Origin: Gammaproteobacteria bacterium
GTDB lineage: Bacteria > Pseudomonadota > Gammaproteobacteria > HK1
Length of the DNA: 52,447 nt
Reading direction: 5' to 3'
Assembly: GCA_021773635.1 (NCBI GenBank)
Contig: JAJFJV010000036.1
Span: forward strand, 1-52,447
Shown here piece by piece: positions 1 to 7,943 of this stretch (its first letter is position 1; the number at the start of each line of letters is the position of its first letter). Below the pieces are notes generated by a model. The model was not told the DNA's origin and ran no database searches. It saw nothing but the letters and a program-made list of their open reading frames with translations. A program made the position numbers and the translations under genes.

Positions 1-53
1 TTGCCCTTGCCCTTGCCCTTGCCCTTGCCCTTGCCCTTGCCCTTGCCCTTGCC
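1..53 (-). repeat. (GGGCAA) hexamer tandem repeat, eight units
   Basis: On the minus strand the window edge is a perfect run of eight GGGCAA hexamers (TTGCCC on the plus strand) plus a partial unit. It lies in frame in the gene at 1..323 and encodes alternating Gly-Lys. The minus strand carries evenly spaced GGG runs with 3-nt CAA spacers, which fits a G-quadruplex motif. Hexamer slippage would change length without changing frame. The array may continue outside the window. Confidence 0.95.
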
Positions 54-323
54 GGTCTTTTTGGATTTTTTCTCCTTGTCTTTCTTTTTCTTCTTTGCGG
101 CCGGTTTCTTCACAGCCTTTGGCTTGCTCTTGCTGGCGCCCTGCTCGAGAGCAAGTTGCGCATCCCTGACCAGACGGGAAGCACGAAGTTTTCCAATACC
201 AGGGATTGCCAAAAGCCTTCCAATGGGGGCGTTGGCCAAAGCTTCGGCCGTGGTAATTCCTTGTTCGGCCAGCTGTTTGGCGGTGAATTCCAGGACGCCA
301 CGGACATCGGTAATCTGGGTCAT
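1..323 (-). CDS. Helix-hairpin-helix protein with Lys-rich tail (3' truncated by window edge)
   Basis: The open frame starts at ATG 323, with AGAGAG about 8 nt upstream as ribosome binding site, and runs off the window. Residues 1-65 form a small helical domain containing LLAIPGIGKLRASRLV, a helix-hairpin-helix DNA-binding motif. From about residue 66 the chain becomes Lys/Ala-rich (KKPAAKKKKKDKEKK) and then pure Gly-Lys repeats. The architecture suggests a nucleic-acid-binding protein with a histone-H1-like or nucleoid-protein-like basic tail; this is inferred from composition. No exact family is recognised, and total length cannot be judged. Confidence 0.75.
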   Translation of the reverse strand, partial: MTQITDVRGVLEFTAKQLAEQGITTAEALANAPIGRLLAIPGIGKLRASRLVRDAQLALEQGASKSKPKAVKKPAAKKKKKDKEKKSKKTGKGKGKGKGKGKGKGKG

Positions 324-549
324 TATCGCTACTCTCTATTGTTGTGCAGGGCCAGTGAATTCCAGGTGATATCCCCTGGGCCGCGCGCACCCCCTGCGAA
401 GGACGCACTCCATCCTGTTCGGACAGCGTTGCGGTCGAACAGGCTCCTGATAAAGAGTATAGACAGCGGTTCTTAAGGATGCCGGGGATTTTGGGGCAAC
501 AAGACAGTTTGTATTCCGACACCCGGGAAGTGGGCTTGTTGAGGGATGT

Positions 550-618
550 CTACAGGCCCTTAGAATGCACTACCACAAGCTTTTCGACCTGCATGTCGTG
601 CAGGGTGTGGGCAATGCC
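550..618 (-). pseudogene. Remnant of the aldehyde dehydrogenase 3' end
   Basis: Read on the minus strand, 618 to 550 encodes 22 residues ending SKGL and a TAG stop. They match the C-terminus of the dehydrogenase at 1960..3399 (LHDMQVEKLVVVHSKGL) with one amino-acid difference (H for Y) and several silent changes. Upstream of 618 similarity fades quickly and no dehydrogenase frame is left. The short trailer also matches: GATAA...GTATAG.CAG.GGTTCTT occurs at 449-474 and at 1850-1875. This is a decayed partial duplication in the otherwise gene-free stretch 324-690. Confidence 0.85.
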
Positions 619-690
619 GCTGCTTCGACTACGCCACCTGCCCTAGGACAACCCGGAACCCCATTTTCAAAATCTCTACAGGACCAACAT

Positions 691-855
691 TCAATGGATG
701 TCTAGCTGTTCCTCTTTTTCAGAGCTGTTCTCTACAGCCGGCTGTTTCTTCTCGGGAATTAACGGCAGATTGGCAGCGATTTTCCGCTTGATTTCCACAA
801 TAGTTTTCTCAATACCGATGAAACGTTCCGGAGTGGTGGGATGAGAGCTCCTCTA
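691..855 (-). pseudogene. Out-of-frame C-terminal tail of the M48 protease
   Basis: In the frame one base away from the protease ORF, the minus strand continues as SHPTTPERFIGIEK, then about 40 charged residues ending EKEEQLDIH and TGA at 691. SHP-TPER is the usual end of the M48 catalytic domain in this group (family knowledge), so this segment is the natural continuation of the protease gene. A one-base excess in the GAGGAGCTC stretch near 854-862 separates the two frames. It is either a real frameshift mutation or an assembly error. Confidence 0.8.
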
Positions 856-1810
856 GATCGATCGCGTTTGGATTCTGGATTGCCATACGGCGCCAGAAGG
901 TGGCGACATTACTGATGTCATAGTCAGATAGCGCCATCAGATAAAGACCCACGTAGTCTGCCTCCCGTTCGAACTGTACTGAGTATTTCATTGCCCCTGC
1001 ACGAGCGCCCAGATCGGAAAACTGGCCCTGAGTGTTGACACCCGCAGCTGCAGCTGCAATATCTACCAGCAGGCCGAGTAAGCCACCAGCCAAGGCATTC
1101 TGCTTTTTCGCCGCAACATGCTTGCCGGCGTTGTGGGCAAGTTCATGGGCGATTACCAGTGCCGCTTCCTCGTCGCTTTTGAAAAAATCCATCATTCCGC
1201 TATGGACGACGATACGTTTGCCATCTGCGTAGGCGTTGCGGCTCTCATCGCGTGCAAGTGCTAGTTCAAAGTCGCAGGCAGGGGTTGGCGTCACGTGGAT
1301 GGTAATGTCCTGCTCACCACGTCGAAGCAGCAGTTCGATCGGTGTCCCGGGTTTTTCCAGCTCCTCCTGTTTTTTTTCAAACGCGGCGACCGATTCCTTG
1401 CCCACCGGTACGGACCAGCCACCCATGGCGACGGGAATGTCGCCCACCCTGACGCCGGCAACGGCGGCGGGGGAGTCGGGCACCACGTAGGCTACCTGTA
1501 CCAGATCCGACAGCTGGTAACTGGACTGAAGCACTTCATGCCACTCGGTTTTGAACTCGTGTCTGCTCCAGACGAAGAGACCGAGAGCGGGTGCGGTTTT
1601 TTCTCCGCAGAGCGAGACTCCCCGGTACAACAGGGGATAGCCCACCCGGTAGAGTCGCTTGACCTGATCTACCCACGCCTCGATGGCCAGCGCGCGTTGC
1701 TTCTTGGCCTCCATCTCGGCCGCCACCGAGTTGACCTCGGGCGTTTGCATTTGTGGTGCGGCACACGCCGTGAGCAATAGCATCAGATAGATACCCAGAC
1801 GGTATCGCAT
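809..1810 (-). CDS. M48 family zinc metalloprotease, PDZ-containing lipoprotein (frameshifted near its end)
   Basis: A predicted periplasmic, lipid-anchored protease. The chosen ATG at 1810 has a strong AGGGAGGGGG site just upstream; an in-frame GTG at 1840 lacks one. Residues 1-16 are a signal peptide with lipobox LLTAC (Cys16). About residues 105-175 resemble a PDZ domain (PDSPAAVAGVRVGD). The zinc motif is HELAH at 222-226, with the third-ligand segment FEREAD near 280-285. The family cleaves misfolded or damaged envelope proteins (BepA/YcaL-like; inferred). The frame ends early at 809 as HHSGTFHRY, whereas the conserved end lies in the next frame down to 691. The truncated product keeps the catalytic core. 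The gene is flanked on both sides by copies of the dehydrogenase 3' end. Confidence 0.85.
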   Translation of the reverse strand: MRYRLGIYLMLLLTACAAPQMQTPEVNSVAAEMEAKKQRALAIEAWVDQVKRLYRVGYPLLYRGVSLCGEKTAPALGLFVWSRHEFKTEWHEVLQSSYQLSDLVQVAYVVPDSPAAVAGVRVGDIPVAMGGWSVPVGKESVAAFEKKQEELEKPGTPIELLLRRGEQDITIHVTPTPACDFELALARDESRNAYADGKRIVVHSGMMDFFKSDEEAALVIAHELAHNAGKHVAAKKQNALAGGLLGLLVDIAAAAAGVNTQGQFSDLGARAGAMKYSVQFEREADYVGLYLMALSDYDISNVATFWRRMAIQNPNAIDLEELSSHHSGTFHRY

Positions 1811-1849
1811 AGCCCCCCTCCCTAAGCCCTGACCAACCAAGAATTTTCA

Positions 1850-2028
1850 GATAAGAAGTATAGGCAGTGGTTCTTCACACTTCCAGAAACTCGGGCTGCC
1901 AGAATATGTTTTTCTCGGTGGGACAGGATGGGACTTTTTGAGACTTGGAGAAGGTATGCCTACAAGCCCTTTGAATGCACCACCACAAGCTTTTCAACCT
2001 GCATGTCGTGCAGGGTGTAGGCGATGCC
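1850..2028. repeat. Partner copy of the duplicated dehydrogenase 3' end and trailer
   Basis: This segment, the last codons of the aldehyde dehydrogenase plus its trailer, is the intact counterpart of the degraded copy at about 449-618. The strongest blocks are 1957-2028 against 549-619 and 1850-1875 against 449-474; the middle has diverged. The two copies are direct repeats flanking the M48 gene. That is the footprint expected from a partial duplication or from recombination at the dehydrogenase 3' end. Confidence 0.75.
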
Positions 2029-3399
2029 TCCAACTCCGAGGCCGGAGTGTTTGAGGCCGGCAAAGGGCATCCAGTCTACCCGGAAGGCGGTATGATCATT
2101 GACCATCACCGTGGCCGCATTGAGCTGCCCGCTGAGCTCCATGGCGGTGTCGATGTCGCGGGTGAAGACCGCCGCCTGGAAGGCAAATTCCAGGCCATTG
2201 GCGCGATGGATGGCGTCAGATCGATCGCCGTAGGGATAGACATTGACTACCGGTCCGAAGATCTCCTGGCGGCTCAATTTGCTGTCCGCCGGCGGGTCAT
2301 AAACCACGGTGCAGGCATAGCAGGAATCCGATAGCGTTCGTCCCCCGGATAGTATCTCAGCCCCGGCATTCGCGGCTTCTGTTACCCACTGGTCCACGCG
2401 CTCTACTTCGGTATTTCGAATCAGCGGGCCGACTTCGGTTTTGGCATCAGTGGGGTCACCTACCTGCATATTGTTTGCCTGCGCAGCCAGCCGTTCGGCA
2501 ACCTCCCGGGCAATGCTTTCATGGGCGTAGATGCGTTGTACGGAAACGCAGACCTGGCCGGCGTGGTAGAAGCCCCCTTTGGCCAACAGCGGAATGGCGG
2601 CATCGAGATCGGCGTCGGCCTCGATGATGACCGGTGCGACACCGCCATGCTCCAGGGCGCAGCGGACCCCGGGCGCCAGCTTCGAACGCAGCATCCAGCC
2701 GACCCGCGCGGAGCCGATGAAGGCAAAGAAGCCGAGGCGGGGGTCGCTGGCCAGTTGTCCGGCCACTTCCACATCGTTGACCACCGCCACCTGGCACCAG
2801 GTCTCGGGCAGGCCGGCCGCGTGTAGCAGTTGCACAAAGCGGATGCAGCTAAGCGGCGTTCCTTCCGCGGGCTTGACGATCACCGGACAGCCGGCGGCGA
2901 TGGCGGGGGCGACCTGATGGACGATGAGATTTAACGGATGGTTGAAGGCACTGAAGGCCATGACTACGCCGATGGGTTCGTGGCGGGTATAGGCGAGACG
3001 ATGGCTGGAGGCGGCATTGAGATTCATTGGAATCATATTGCCGCGCTGGCTGCGTATGGCCTCATTGCAGAGTCGCACACCATCGATGGCACGGGCGACT
3101 TCTATGCGGGCATCCAGCAGTGGCTTGCCGCCCTCACGGGCGATCATCAAGGCCAGTGCCTCGGCTTCCAACTCCATCAGTTTGGCGGTCTTTTCCAGTA
3201 CCTCGACACGTTGTGCGATGGGGAGCCATTGCATGCGGTCGCTGTACAGGGCGTAGGCGGTTTTCAGGGCCTGTTCTGCCGCCGCTGCATCGGTAGTTTC
3301 CACGCTGGCGATGAGTGCGCCATCGTAGGGCTGATGGACCTCCAGTGTTGCTTTCCCCGCTTTGGCGCCGGGGATCATCAGGGGATATAGAGTGCTCAT
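1960..3399 (-). CDS. NAD(P)-dependent aldehyde dehydrogenase
   Basis: 479 residues, full length for the aldehyde dehydrogenase superfamily; oxidises an aldehyde to the acid in the cytoplasm. Visible motifs are the substrate/cofactor segment FSAFNHPLN near 155, the general-base segment LEHGGVAPVI near 255, the nucleophile in GQVCVSVQR near 290, and EIFGPVV near 390. Overall it resembles lactaldehyde, phosphonoacetaldehyde and succinate-semialdehyde type enzymes, and the substrate cannot be fixed. It lies 28 bp downstream of a TPP-dependent enzyme on the same strand, so the pair is probably an operon. A decarboxylase or carboligase product that is an aldehyde would be a natural substrate (inference). 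Its last 22 codons are duplicated at 550..618. Confidence 0.9.
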   Translation of the reverse strand: MSTLYPLMIPGAKAGKATLEVHQPYDGALIASVETTDAAAAEQALKTAYALYSDRMQWLPIAQRVEVLEKTAKLMELEAEALALMIAREGGKPLLDARIEVARAIDGVRLCNEAIRSQRGNMIPMNLNAASSHRLAYTRHEPIGVVMAFSAFNHPLNLIVHQVAPAIAAGCPVIVKPAEGTPLSCIRFVQLLHAAGLPETWCQVAVVNDVEVAGQLASDPRLGFFAFIGSARVGWMLRSKLAPGVRCALEHGGVAPVIIEADADLDAAIPLLAKGGFYHAGQVCVSVQRIYAHESIAREVAERLAAQANNMQVGDPTDAKTEVGPLIRNTEVERVDQWVTEAANAGAEILSGGRTLSDSCYACTVVYDPPADSKLSRQEIFGPVVNVYPYGDRSDAIHRANGLEFAFQAAVFTRDIDTAMELSGQLNAATVMVNDHTAFRVDWMPFAGLKHSGLGVGGIAYTLHDMQVEKLVVVHSKGL

Positions 3400-3427
3400 G
3401 TTGCTCTCCTGGCGGCCTGCTAATGCA

Positions 3428-5065
3428 CTAGATTGGGCTAACCAGCTCGCCCAGTTTCTTCGTCAGCTTCATGTTCTCACCATAGTCCACCGGGCAGTCG
3501 ATGACGACGACGGTATCATCGGCAATGGCCTGTTTGAGCGTGGGGGCCAATTCCTCAGCACTGGAAATACGATAGCCCTTGGCGCCGAAACTCTCGGCAT
3601 ATTTGACGAAGTCCGGATTGGTGAAATCAATGTTGCTGGTGCGACCAAACTGGCTGCGCTGTTTCCATTCGATAAGGCCGTAGGCGTCGTCGTGCCAGAT
3701 CAGGATCACGATGGACGTGCCTACACGCAGTGCCGTCTCGATCTCCTGTGAGTTCATCAGAAAGCCGGCATCGCCGGTCACTGCAACAACGGTCCGGTCC
3801 GGGTACACCAGCTTGCCGGCAATCGCACCGGGCACGGCGATACCCATGGCGGCATAGCCGTTGGAGATGATGCAGGTGTTGGGGCATTCCTCCTGATACA
3901 TACGCGCCAGCCACATTTTGTGTGCGCCAACATCACAGATCACTACGTCTTCCGGTTCAAGTACGGCGCGCAGATCCGACAGGATCTTCTGTGGCTTCAC
4001 CGGGAAGCCGGTGTCCGTGGCATAGGAGGCCACCTCTTCGAGAATGACATCGCGGAGTTTGGTGGCCGGGTTTTCCTCTTTGGGAGCAAGGCCTGCAGAG
4101 ATTCGTTTCAGACTGTGGTTGATGTCGCCGACGATGCCGGCCTCAAGGATGTAGCATTCGTCCACCTCGGCGGGGGAGGCGTCGATATGGACGATATGTT
4201 TGTCTTTATCGGCGTTCCAAAGGTGCGGGTGATATTCCACCATGTCGTAACCAACGCAGAGGATGAGATCCGCGCGTTCAATGCCGCAGGACACATGGTC
4301 CCGGGCCTGCAGGCCGACAGCTCCCACGAACAGCGGGTGCGCTGCGGGGAGCAACCCCTTGGCCATGAAGGTGGTGGCCACCGGGATATTCAGTTTTTCG
4401 GCGAAGCGCACCAGTTCCTCGCAGGCGTGACTGCGGATGACCCCGTTGCCGGCGATGATGACAGGAAAGCGGGCAGCGGCAATCAGTTCGGCCACCTGTG
4501 CCACTTTTTCGGCTGGCGGCTCGGAAGGGGTGGCCTGTTGTGCAAGCAGCGGGGTCCTGCCGGAGTCCACCTCCATTTCGGCAATATTTTCGGGGAAGTC
4601 GATGAAGCTGCAGCCCGGTTTTTCCGCTTCGGCTACTTTGAAGGCCTTGCGCACGATTTCGGGAATATTTTCCGGCTCGAGAATCTGGGTGCTGTATTTG
4701 CTGATGGGGCGGAACATGCTCACCAGATCTACCACCTGGTGACTTTCCTTATGTAGTCGCGTGGTGGCGGCCTGGCCGGCGATAGCAACTATGGGTGCGC
4801 GGTCCATATTGGCGTCGGCGACCCCGGTGATGAGATTGGTGGCGCCCGGCCCGAGGGTGGCGAGACAGACACCGGATTTGCCGGTAAGTCGGCCGTAGAC
4901 ATCGGCCATGAAGGCCGCACCCAGTTCCAGGCGGGTGAGAATAAAACGGATATCGGAGTCGAGTAGTGCATCCATGACATCGAGGTTTTCCTCTCCCGGA
5001 ATTCCGAAGATGTAATCGACGCCTTCGTTCTCCAGACATTTCACAAACAGTTCGGCACCTTTCAT
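3428..5065 (-). CDS. TPP-dependent acetolactate synthase-like enzyme
   Basis: 545 residues with the three-domain layout of the acetohydroxyacid synthase/POX superfamily. The N-terminal PYR domain carries FGIPGEENLD and the catalytic Glu region (RLELGAAFMADVYGRLTG). A central domain spans about 190-330. The C-terminal PP domain has GDAGFLMNSQEIETA...WHDDAYG, a variant of the usual TPP/Mg GDG-N motif (GDA in place of GDG). ATG 5065 is preferred because GGGAGAAG lies 6-8 nt before it; an upstream ATG at 5083 lacks such a site. No small regulatory subunit is adjacent, so a catabolic carboligase or 2-oxo acid decarboxylase role paired with the downstream aldehyde dehydrogenase is as likely as branched-chain amino-acid synthesis. 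Confidence 0.85.
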   Translation of the reverse strand: MKGAELFVKCLENEGVDYIFGIPGEENLDVMDALLDSDIRFILTRLELGAAFMADVYGRLTGKSGVCLATLGPGATNLITGVADANMDRAPIVAIAGQAATTRLHKESHQVVDLVSMFRPISKYSTQILEPENIPEIVRKAFKVAEAEKPGCSFIDFPENIAEMEVDSGRTPLLAQQATPSEPPAEKVAQVAELIAAARFPVIIAGNGVIRSHACEELVRFAEKLNIPVATTFMAKGLLPAAHPLFVGAVGLQARDHVSCGIERADLILCVGYDMVEYHPHLWNADKDKHIVHIDASPAEVDECYILEAGIVGDINHSLKRISAGLAPKEENPATKLRDVILEEVASYATDTGFPVKPQKILSDLRAVLEPEDVVICDVGAHKMWLARMYQEECPNTCIISNGYAAMGIAVPGAIAGKLVYPDRTVVAVTGDAGFLMNSQEIETALRVGTSIVILIWHDDAYGLIEWKQRSQFGRTSNIDFTNPDFVKYAESFGAKGYRISSAEELAPTLKQAIADDTVVVIDCPVDYGENMKLTKKLGELVSPI

Positions 5066-5380
5066 CACGACTTCTCCCGGCAATTCGGATCACGCTGCCA
5101 TGTGGCAGCTCCGTTAAAACCTATCGGCCGCGCATGTAAATAATGAAGGTGGCGACTTATTATGCTGGGGGCCTGTCTGATTTAGGCGCTCGTTGCGAGG
5201 GGAAGCCATTTTGAGACAGATTTATTGGTCGTTTGAGGCCAATAGTGAGCCTATTAAAAGCTTCCGCATCCTGCTTACGCCCCTTACCCTACATCCCTGT
5301 AGGTAACGAAAAGGACCGAGAATTATGGCCAAAATGGCTTTTCCGCAGCAGAGCAGTCCTAAGTTAGACAGGCTCCCTAA
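5066..5380. promoter_or_regulatory. Divergent intergenic region between TPP enzyme and PfkB kinase
   Basis: About 315 bp separate the leftward TPP-enzyme gene and the rightward kinase gene, so both promoters must lie here. AT-rich stretches occur at 5135-5165 and 5215-5262 (including GAGCCTATTAAAAGCTT). No operator dyad is convincing. A short open frame with a good ribosome binding site begins at 5325. Confidence 0.4.
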
Positions 5381-5393
5381 ATGGAAACTATAG
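5325..5393 (+). CDS. Possible 22-codon leader ORF overlapping the kinase start
   Basis: ATG 5325 follows AAAAGGACCGAG with good spacing. The frame encodes 22 residues (begins MAKMAFPQQSSP, ends LPKWKL) and stops with TAG at 5391, 13 bases inside the kinase gene. The kinase's own ATG has only a weak upstream site, so translational coupling from the small frame is plausible. No homologue is recognised, and it may be a chance ORF. Confidence 0.3.
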   Translation: MAKMAFPQQSSPKLDRLPKWKL

Positions 5394-6265
5394 ACGTGCT
5401 TTGCGTGGGCCATGCTTCCTATGACATCAGCCTGCGCGCAGACCACCATCCGGCGGCGGATGAAAAGATGTCGGCCGAAGCCATGGCCTGTTGTGGTGGC
5501 GGGCCGGCGGCCAATGCCGCGGTAGCGGTGGCCAGACTCGGTGGTCATAGTGCACTGGCGGCCTATCTGGACAACGAAGCCTTCGGTGAACTGCATCTGC
5601 AGGAGCTGCAACGGGAAGGGGTGGATTCCAGCCTCATCGTTCGCGGTACGCAGGCCTCTCCGGTTTCAGTCAGTGTTGCCAAACCGGATGGCACCCGCTT
5701 TCTCATTAACCACAAGGCTCAGACGGGTGCCCTGCCGGGGGACGCGGTGGATTTTTCCGCTGTGCAGCCACGGGTCATTCTGGCCGACGGCCATGAGCCG
5801 GCACTTGCCAAGGCGGCGCTTGAAGCCCATCCCGAGGTGCCGACGGTGCTGGATGCGGGTTCCGTGCATCCGGGTACTGAATTGCTTTGTGCTCAGGTGG
5901 ATTGCCTGGTTGCATCGCTACGCTTTGCCCGCGACTACAGCAACCGGGCAGATCCCGTGGCGGCGCTTGATGCGCTGGCCACCCTCGCACCGACGGTGGT
6001 AGTGACTCTGGGTGAGCAGGGTTTGTTGTGGGCGCGAAACGGCGAGCACGGCAGTCTGCCGGCTTTCGTGGTGCAGGCTATGGACAGCACCGGTGCGGGG
6101 GACGCCTTTCATGGTGGCTTTGCTCACGGTCTGGCCGGGGGAATGGAGTGGCCGATGCTGCTGCGCCATGCCTCGGCGGTGGCAGCACTTTCATGTACGC
6201 GACTGGGGGCCCGGCCCGGGTTGCCCACGGCCGCTGAGGTGGTCACTTTCATGGACGCCTGCTAA
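5381..6265 (+). CDS. PfkB-family carbohydrate kinase
   Basis: 294 residues, typical ribokinase/PfkB length. Residues 37-52 (CCGGGPAANAAVAVAR) are PfkB signature 1. Residues 235-246 (DSTGAGDAFHGG) are signature 2, with the anion hole and catalytic Asp241. It phosphorylates a sugar or nucleoside using ATP in the cytoplasm. The sequence sits near the ketohexokinase/sulfofructose-kinase branch by general appearance, but substrate cannot be assigned. The stop codon abuts the ATG of the methyltransferase (TAA then ATG), so the two are co-translated. Confidence 0.85.
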   Translation: METIDVLCVGHASYDISLRADHHPAADEKMSAEAMACCGGGPAANAAVAVARLGGHSALAAYLDNEAFGELHLQELQREGVDSSLIVRGTQASPVSVSVAKPDGTRFLINHKAQTGALPGDAVDFSAVQPRVILADGHEPALAKAALEAHPEVPTVLDAGSVHPGTELLCAQVDCLVASLRFARDYSNRADPVAALDALATLAPTVVVTLGEQGLLWARNGEHGSLPAFVVQAMDSTGAGDAFHGGFAHGLAGGMEWPMLLRHASAVAALSCTRLGARPGLPTAAEVVTFMDAC

Positions 6266-6943
6266 ATGTCGAACCGCACGCTGTCGCTGGATGAGCGGCT
6301 CTACACCTACCTGTTGGACAGCTCCCTGCGGGAGCCGGAGATCCTCCGCAAATTGCGCGAGGAAACTGATTGCGACGATATGTCGATGATGCGCATCGCA
6401 CCGGAGCAGGGCCAGTTCATGGCGCTGCTGGTACGCTTGCTGGGAGCAAAACGGGTGCTTGAGATTGGTACTTACACCGGTTACAGCGCCCTGTGGATGG
6501 CGCTAGCGCTCCCGCAGAACGGCGAACTGATTGCCTGCGATGTCAGTGAGGAATGGACTGGCGTGGCGCAGCGCTACTGGGCGAAGGCCGGGGTGGGTGA
6601 ACGGGTACATCTTAAACTGGGGCCGGCCATCGATACCCTGGATGCCTTGCTGGCAGCTGGTGAACAGGAGGAGTTTGACCTGGTCTTTATTGATGCCGAC
6701 AAGCCAAATTATGAGGCTTATTTTGAACGCTGCCTGGAGCTGGTGCGCACTGGGGGCCTGATTCTGGTGGACAACGTGTTCTGGGACGGTACGGTGGCGG
6801 ATCCAGATGAAGCAGATGAGAGTACGGTAGCGATTCGGGCCTTCAACAAGGCGCGTGCCCGTGACTCACGGATCTGGCTTTCCATGCTACCCGTGGGTGA
6901 TGGTCTGACGCTGGCGATGAAAAAAGGCCCGGGCGGCTTCTGA
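6266..6943 (+). CDS. SAM-dependent O-methyltransferase (caffeoyl-CoA OMT-like)
   Basis: 225 residues, matching the bacterial class I O-methyltransferase family (Methyltransf_3). The SAM-binding motif [17 protein letters not shown] lies at 64-80. The metal-binding acidic loop FIDADKPNY is near 149-157 and LVDNVFWDG near 170. These enzymes methylate catechol-like hydroxyls with Mg2+. The natural substrate is unknown. The start ATG follows directly on the kinase stop codon, and ttcA starts 13 bp after the stop, suggesting one transcript. Confidence 0.88.
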   Translation: MSNRTLSLDERLYTYLLDSSLREPEILRKLREETDCDDMSMMRIAPEQGQFMALLVRLLGAKRVLEIGTYTGYSALWMALALPQNGELIACDVSEEWTGVAQRYWAKAGVGERVHLKLGPAIDTLDALLAAGEQEEFDLVFIDADKPNYEAYFERCLELVRTGGLILVDNVFWDGTVADPDEADESTVAIRAFNKARARDSRIWLSMLPVGDGLTLAMKKGPGGF

Positions 6944-6956
6944 GGGACTGCAGGAT

Positions 6957-7769
6957 ATGATGGCGGAAGCGCTTTCGCGCAAGGTACAGTACGGTGCCAA
7001 CAAGCTGCACAAGCGGCTGCGGCGGCTGGCGGGCGAGGCCATCGAGGACTACCGGATGATTCGCCCGGGAGAGCGGGTGATGGTCTGTCTCTCCGGTGGC
7101 AAGGACAGCTATGTGCTGTTGGATATTCTGCGCCACCTGCAGCGTCATGCGCCGGTGGATTTCGAGATCATCGCGGTGCATCTGGACCAGAAGCAACCGG
7201 GCTATCCGGCTCAGGTACTCCCGGAATACCTGGACCGTATCGGTGTTGAGTACCGTATCGCCGAGCAGGATACCTACAGCGTGGTCCAGCGCGTGATCCC
7301 TGAGGGCAAGACCACCTGCTCGTTGTGTTCGCGGCTACGACGTGGTGCTCTCTATCGGGTGGCCACGGAGGTTGGCGCCACCCGCATCGCCCTCGGGCAT
7401 CATCGCGAGGATATTCTGGAGACCTTTTTTCTCAATATGTTCTATGGCGGTACGCTCAAGGCAATGCCGGCCAAACTACTAAGTGATAGCGGTGAGCACG
7501 TGGTGATCCGGCCTCTGGCCTATTGTCGCGAGCGGGACATAGCGGCCTGGGCGGAAATTCAGGATTTCCCCATCATTGATTGCAATTTGTGTGGCTCCCA
7601 GCCACGGCTGCAGCGGCAGGTGATCAAGGAAATGCTGCAGGGCTGGGAAAGGGAGCAGCCCGGCCGGAGCGAGACCATGTTCCGGGCACTGCAGAATATC
7701 CGTCCGTCCCAGTTGCTCGACCGCGAGCAGTTTTCTTTTAGGGAACTGGAGAACACGGATTCCAAATAG
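6957..7769 (+). CDS. ttcA: tRNA 2-thiocytidine biosynthesis protein TtcA
   Basis: 270 residues. Thiolates C32 of certain tRNAs using ATP and an iron-sulfur cluster. The PP-loop is SGGKDS at 46-51. CSLC supplies Cys121 and Cys124, and CNLC supplies Cys209 and Cys212. Cys121, Cys124 and Cys212 correspond to the cluster ligands of E. coli Ttc[15 protein letters not shown] near 147-160 is also conserved in the family. Two Met codons open the frame (6957 and 6960), and a GGACTGCAGGA stretch precedes them. Last gene of the kinase-methyltransferase-ttcA run. Confidence 0.95.
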   Translation: MMAEALSRKVQYGANKLHKRLRRLAGEAIEDYRMIRPGERVMVCLSGGKDSYVLLDILRHLQRHAPVDFEIIAVHLDQKQPGYPAQVLPEYLDRIGVEYRIAEQDTYSVVQRVIPEGKTTCSLCSRLRRGALYRVATEVGATRIALGHHREDILETFFLNMFYGGTLKAMPAKLLSDSGEHVVIRPLAYCRERDIAAWAEIQDFPIIDCNLCGSQPRLQRQVIKEMLQGWEREQPGRSETMFRALQNIRPSQLLDREQFSFRELENTDSK

Positions 7770-7886
7770 GCCGCAAACAGTCGGTGAGTTAGCGTTCTGT
7801 TTGAACTACAGTGTCTGTGGTGTACGCGTTGGGACTTTAAATAGCCTCATCGTTGTGCGATGGGGTGTATTCAGAGAGAAGGGCGG

Positions 7887-7943
7887 ATGAGCATTCAGTG
7901 GAATGACGCCATGAGCGTCGGAAATGCGGATATAGATGAATGA
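7887..7943 (+). pseudogene. Detached N-terminus of the first hemerythrin (frameshift)
   Basis: ATG 7887 follows GAGAGAAGGGCGG, an excellent ribosome binding site, and encodes MSIQWNDAMSVGNADIDE before TGA at 7941. It matches residues 1-18 of the neighbouring copy (MAIQWNDAMSVGYAAIDD). One extra A in GATGAATGAGCAC, compared with GATGATGAGCAC in the second copy, throws the frame. The following frame can restart at ATG 7936, which overlaps this stop. Confidence 0.85.

Noticed and set aside
1960-6265. Sulfoglycolysis cluster suggested by a sulfofructose-kinase-like PfkB and an aldehyde dehydrogenase
   Set aside because: The kinase and dehydrogenase are in divergent units, and no sulfoquinovosidase, isomerase, aldolase or sulfonate transporter is present.
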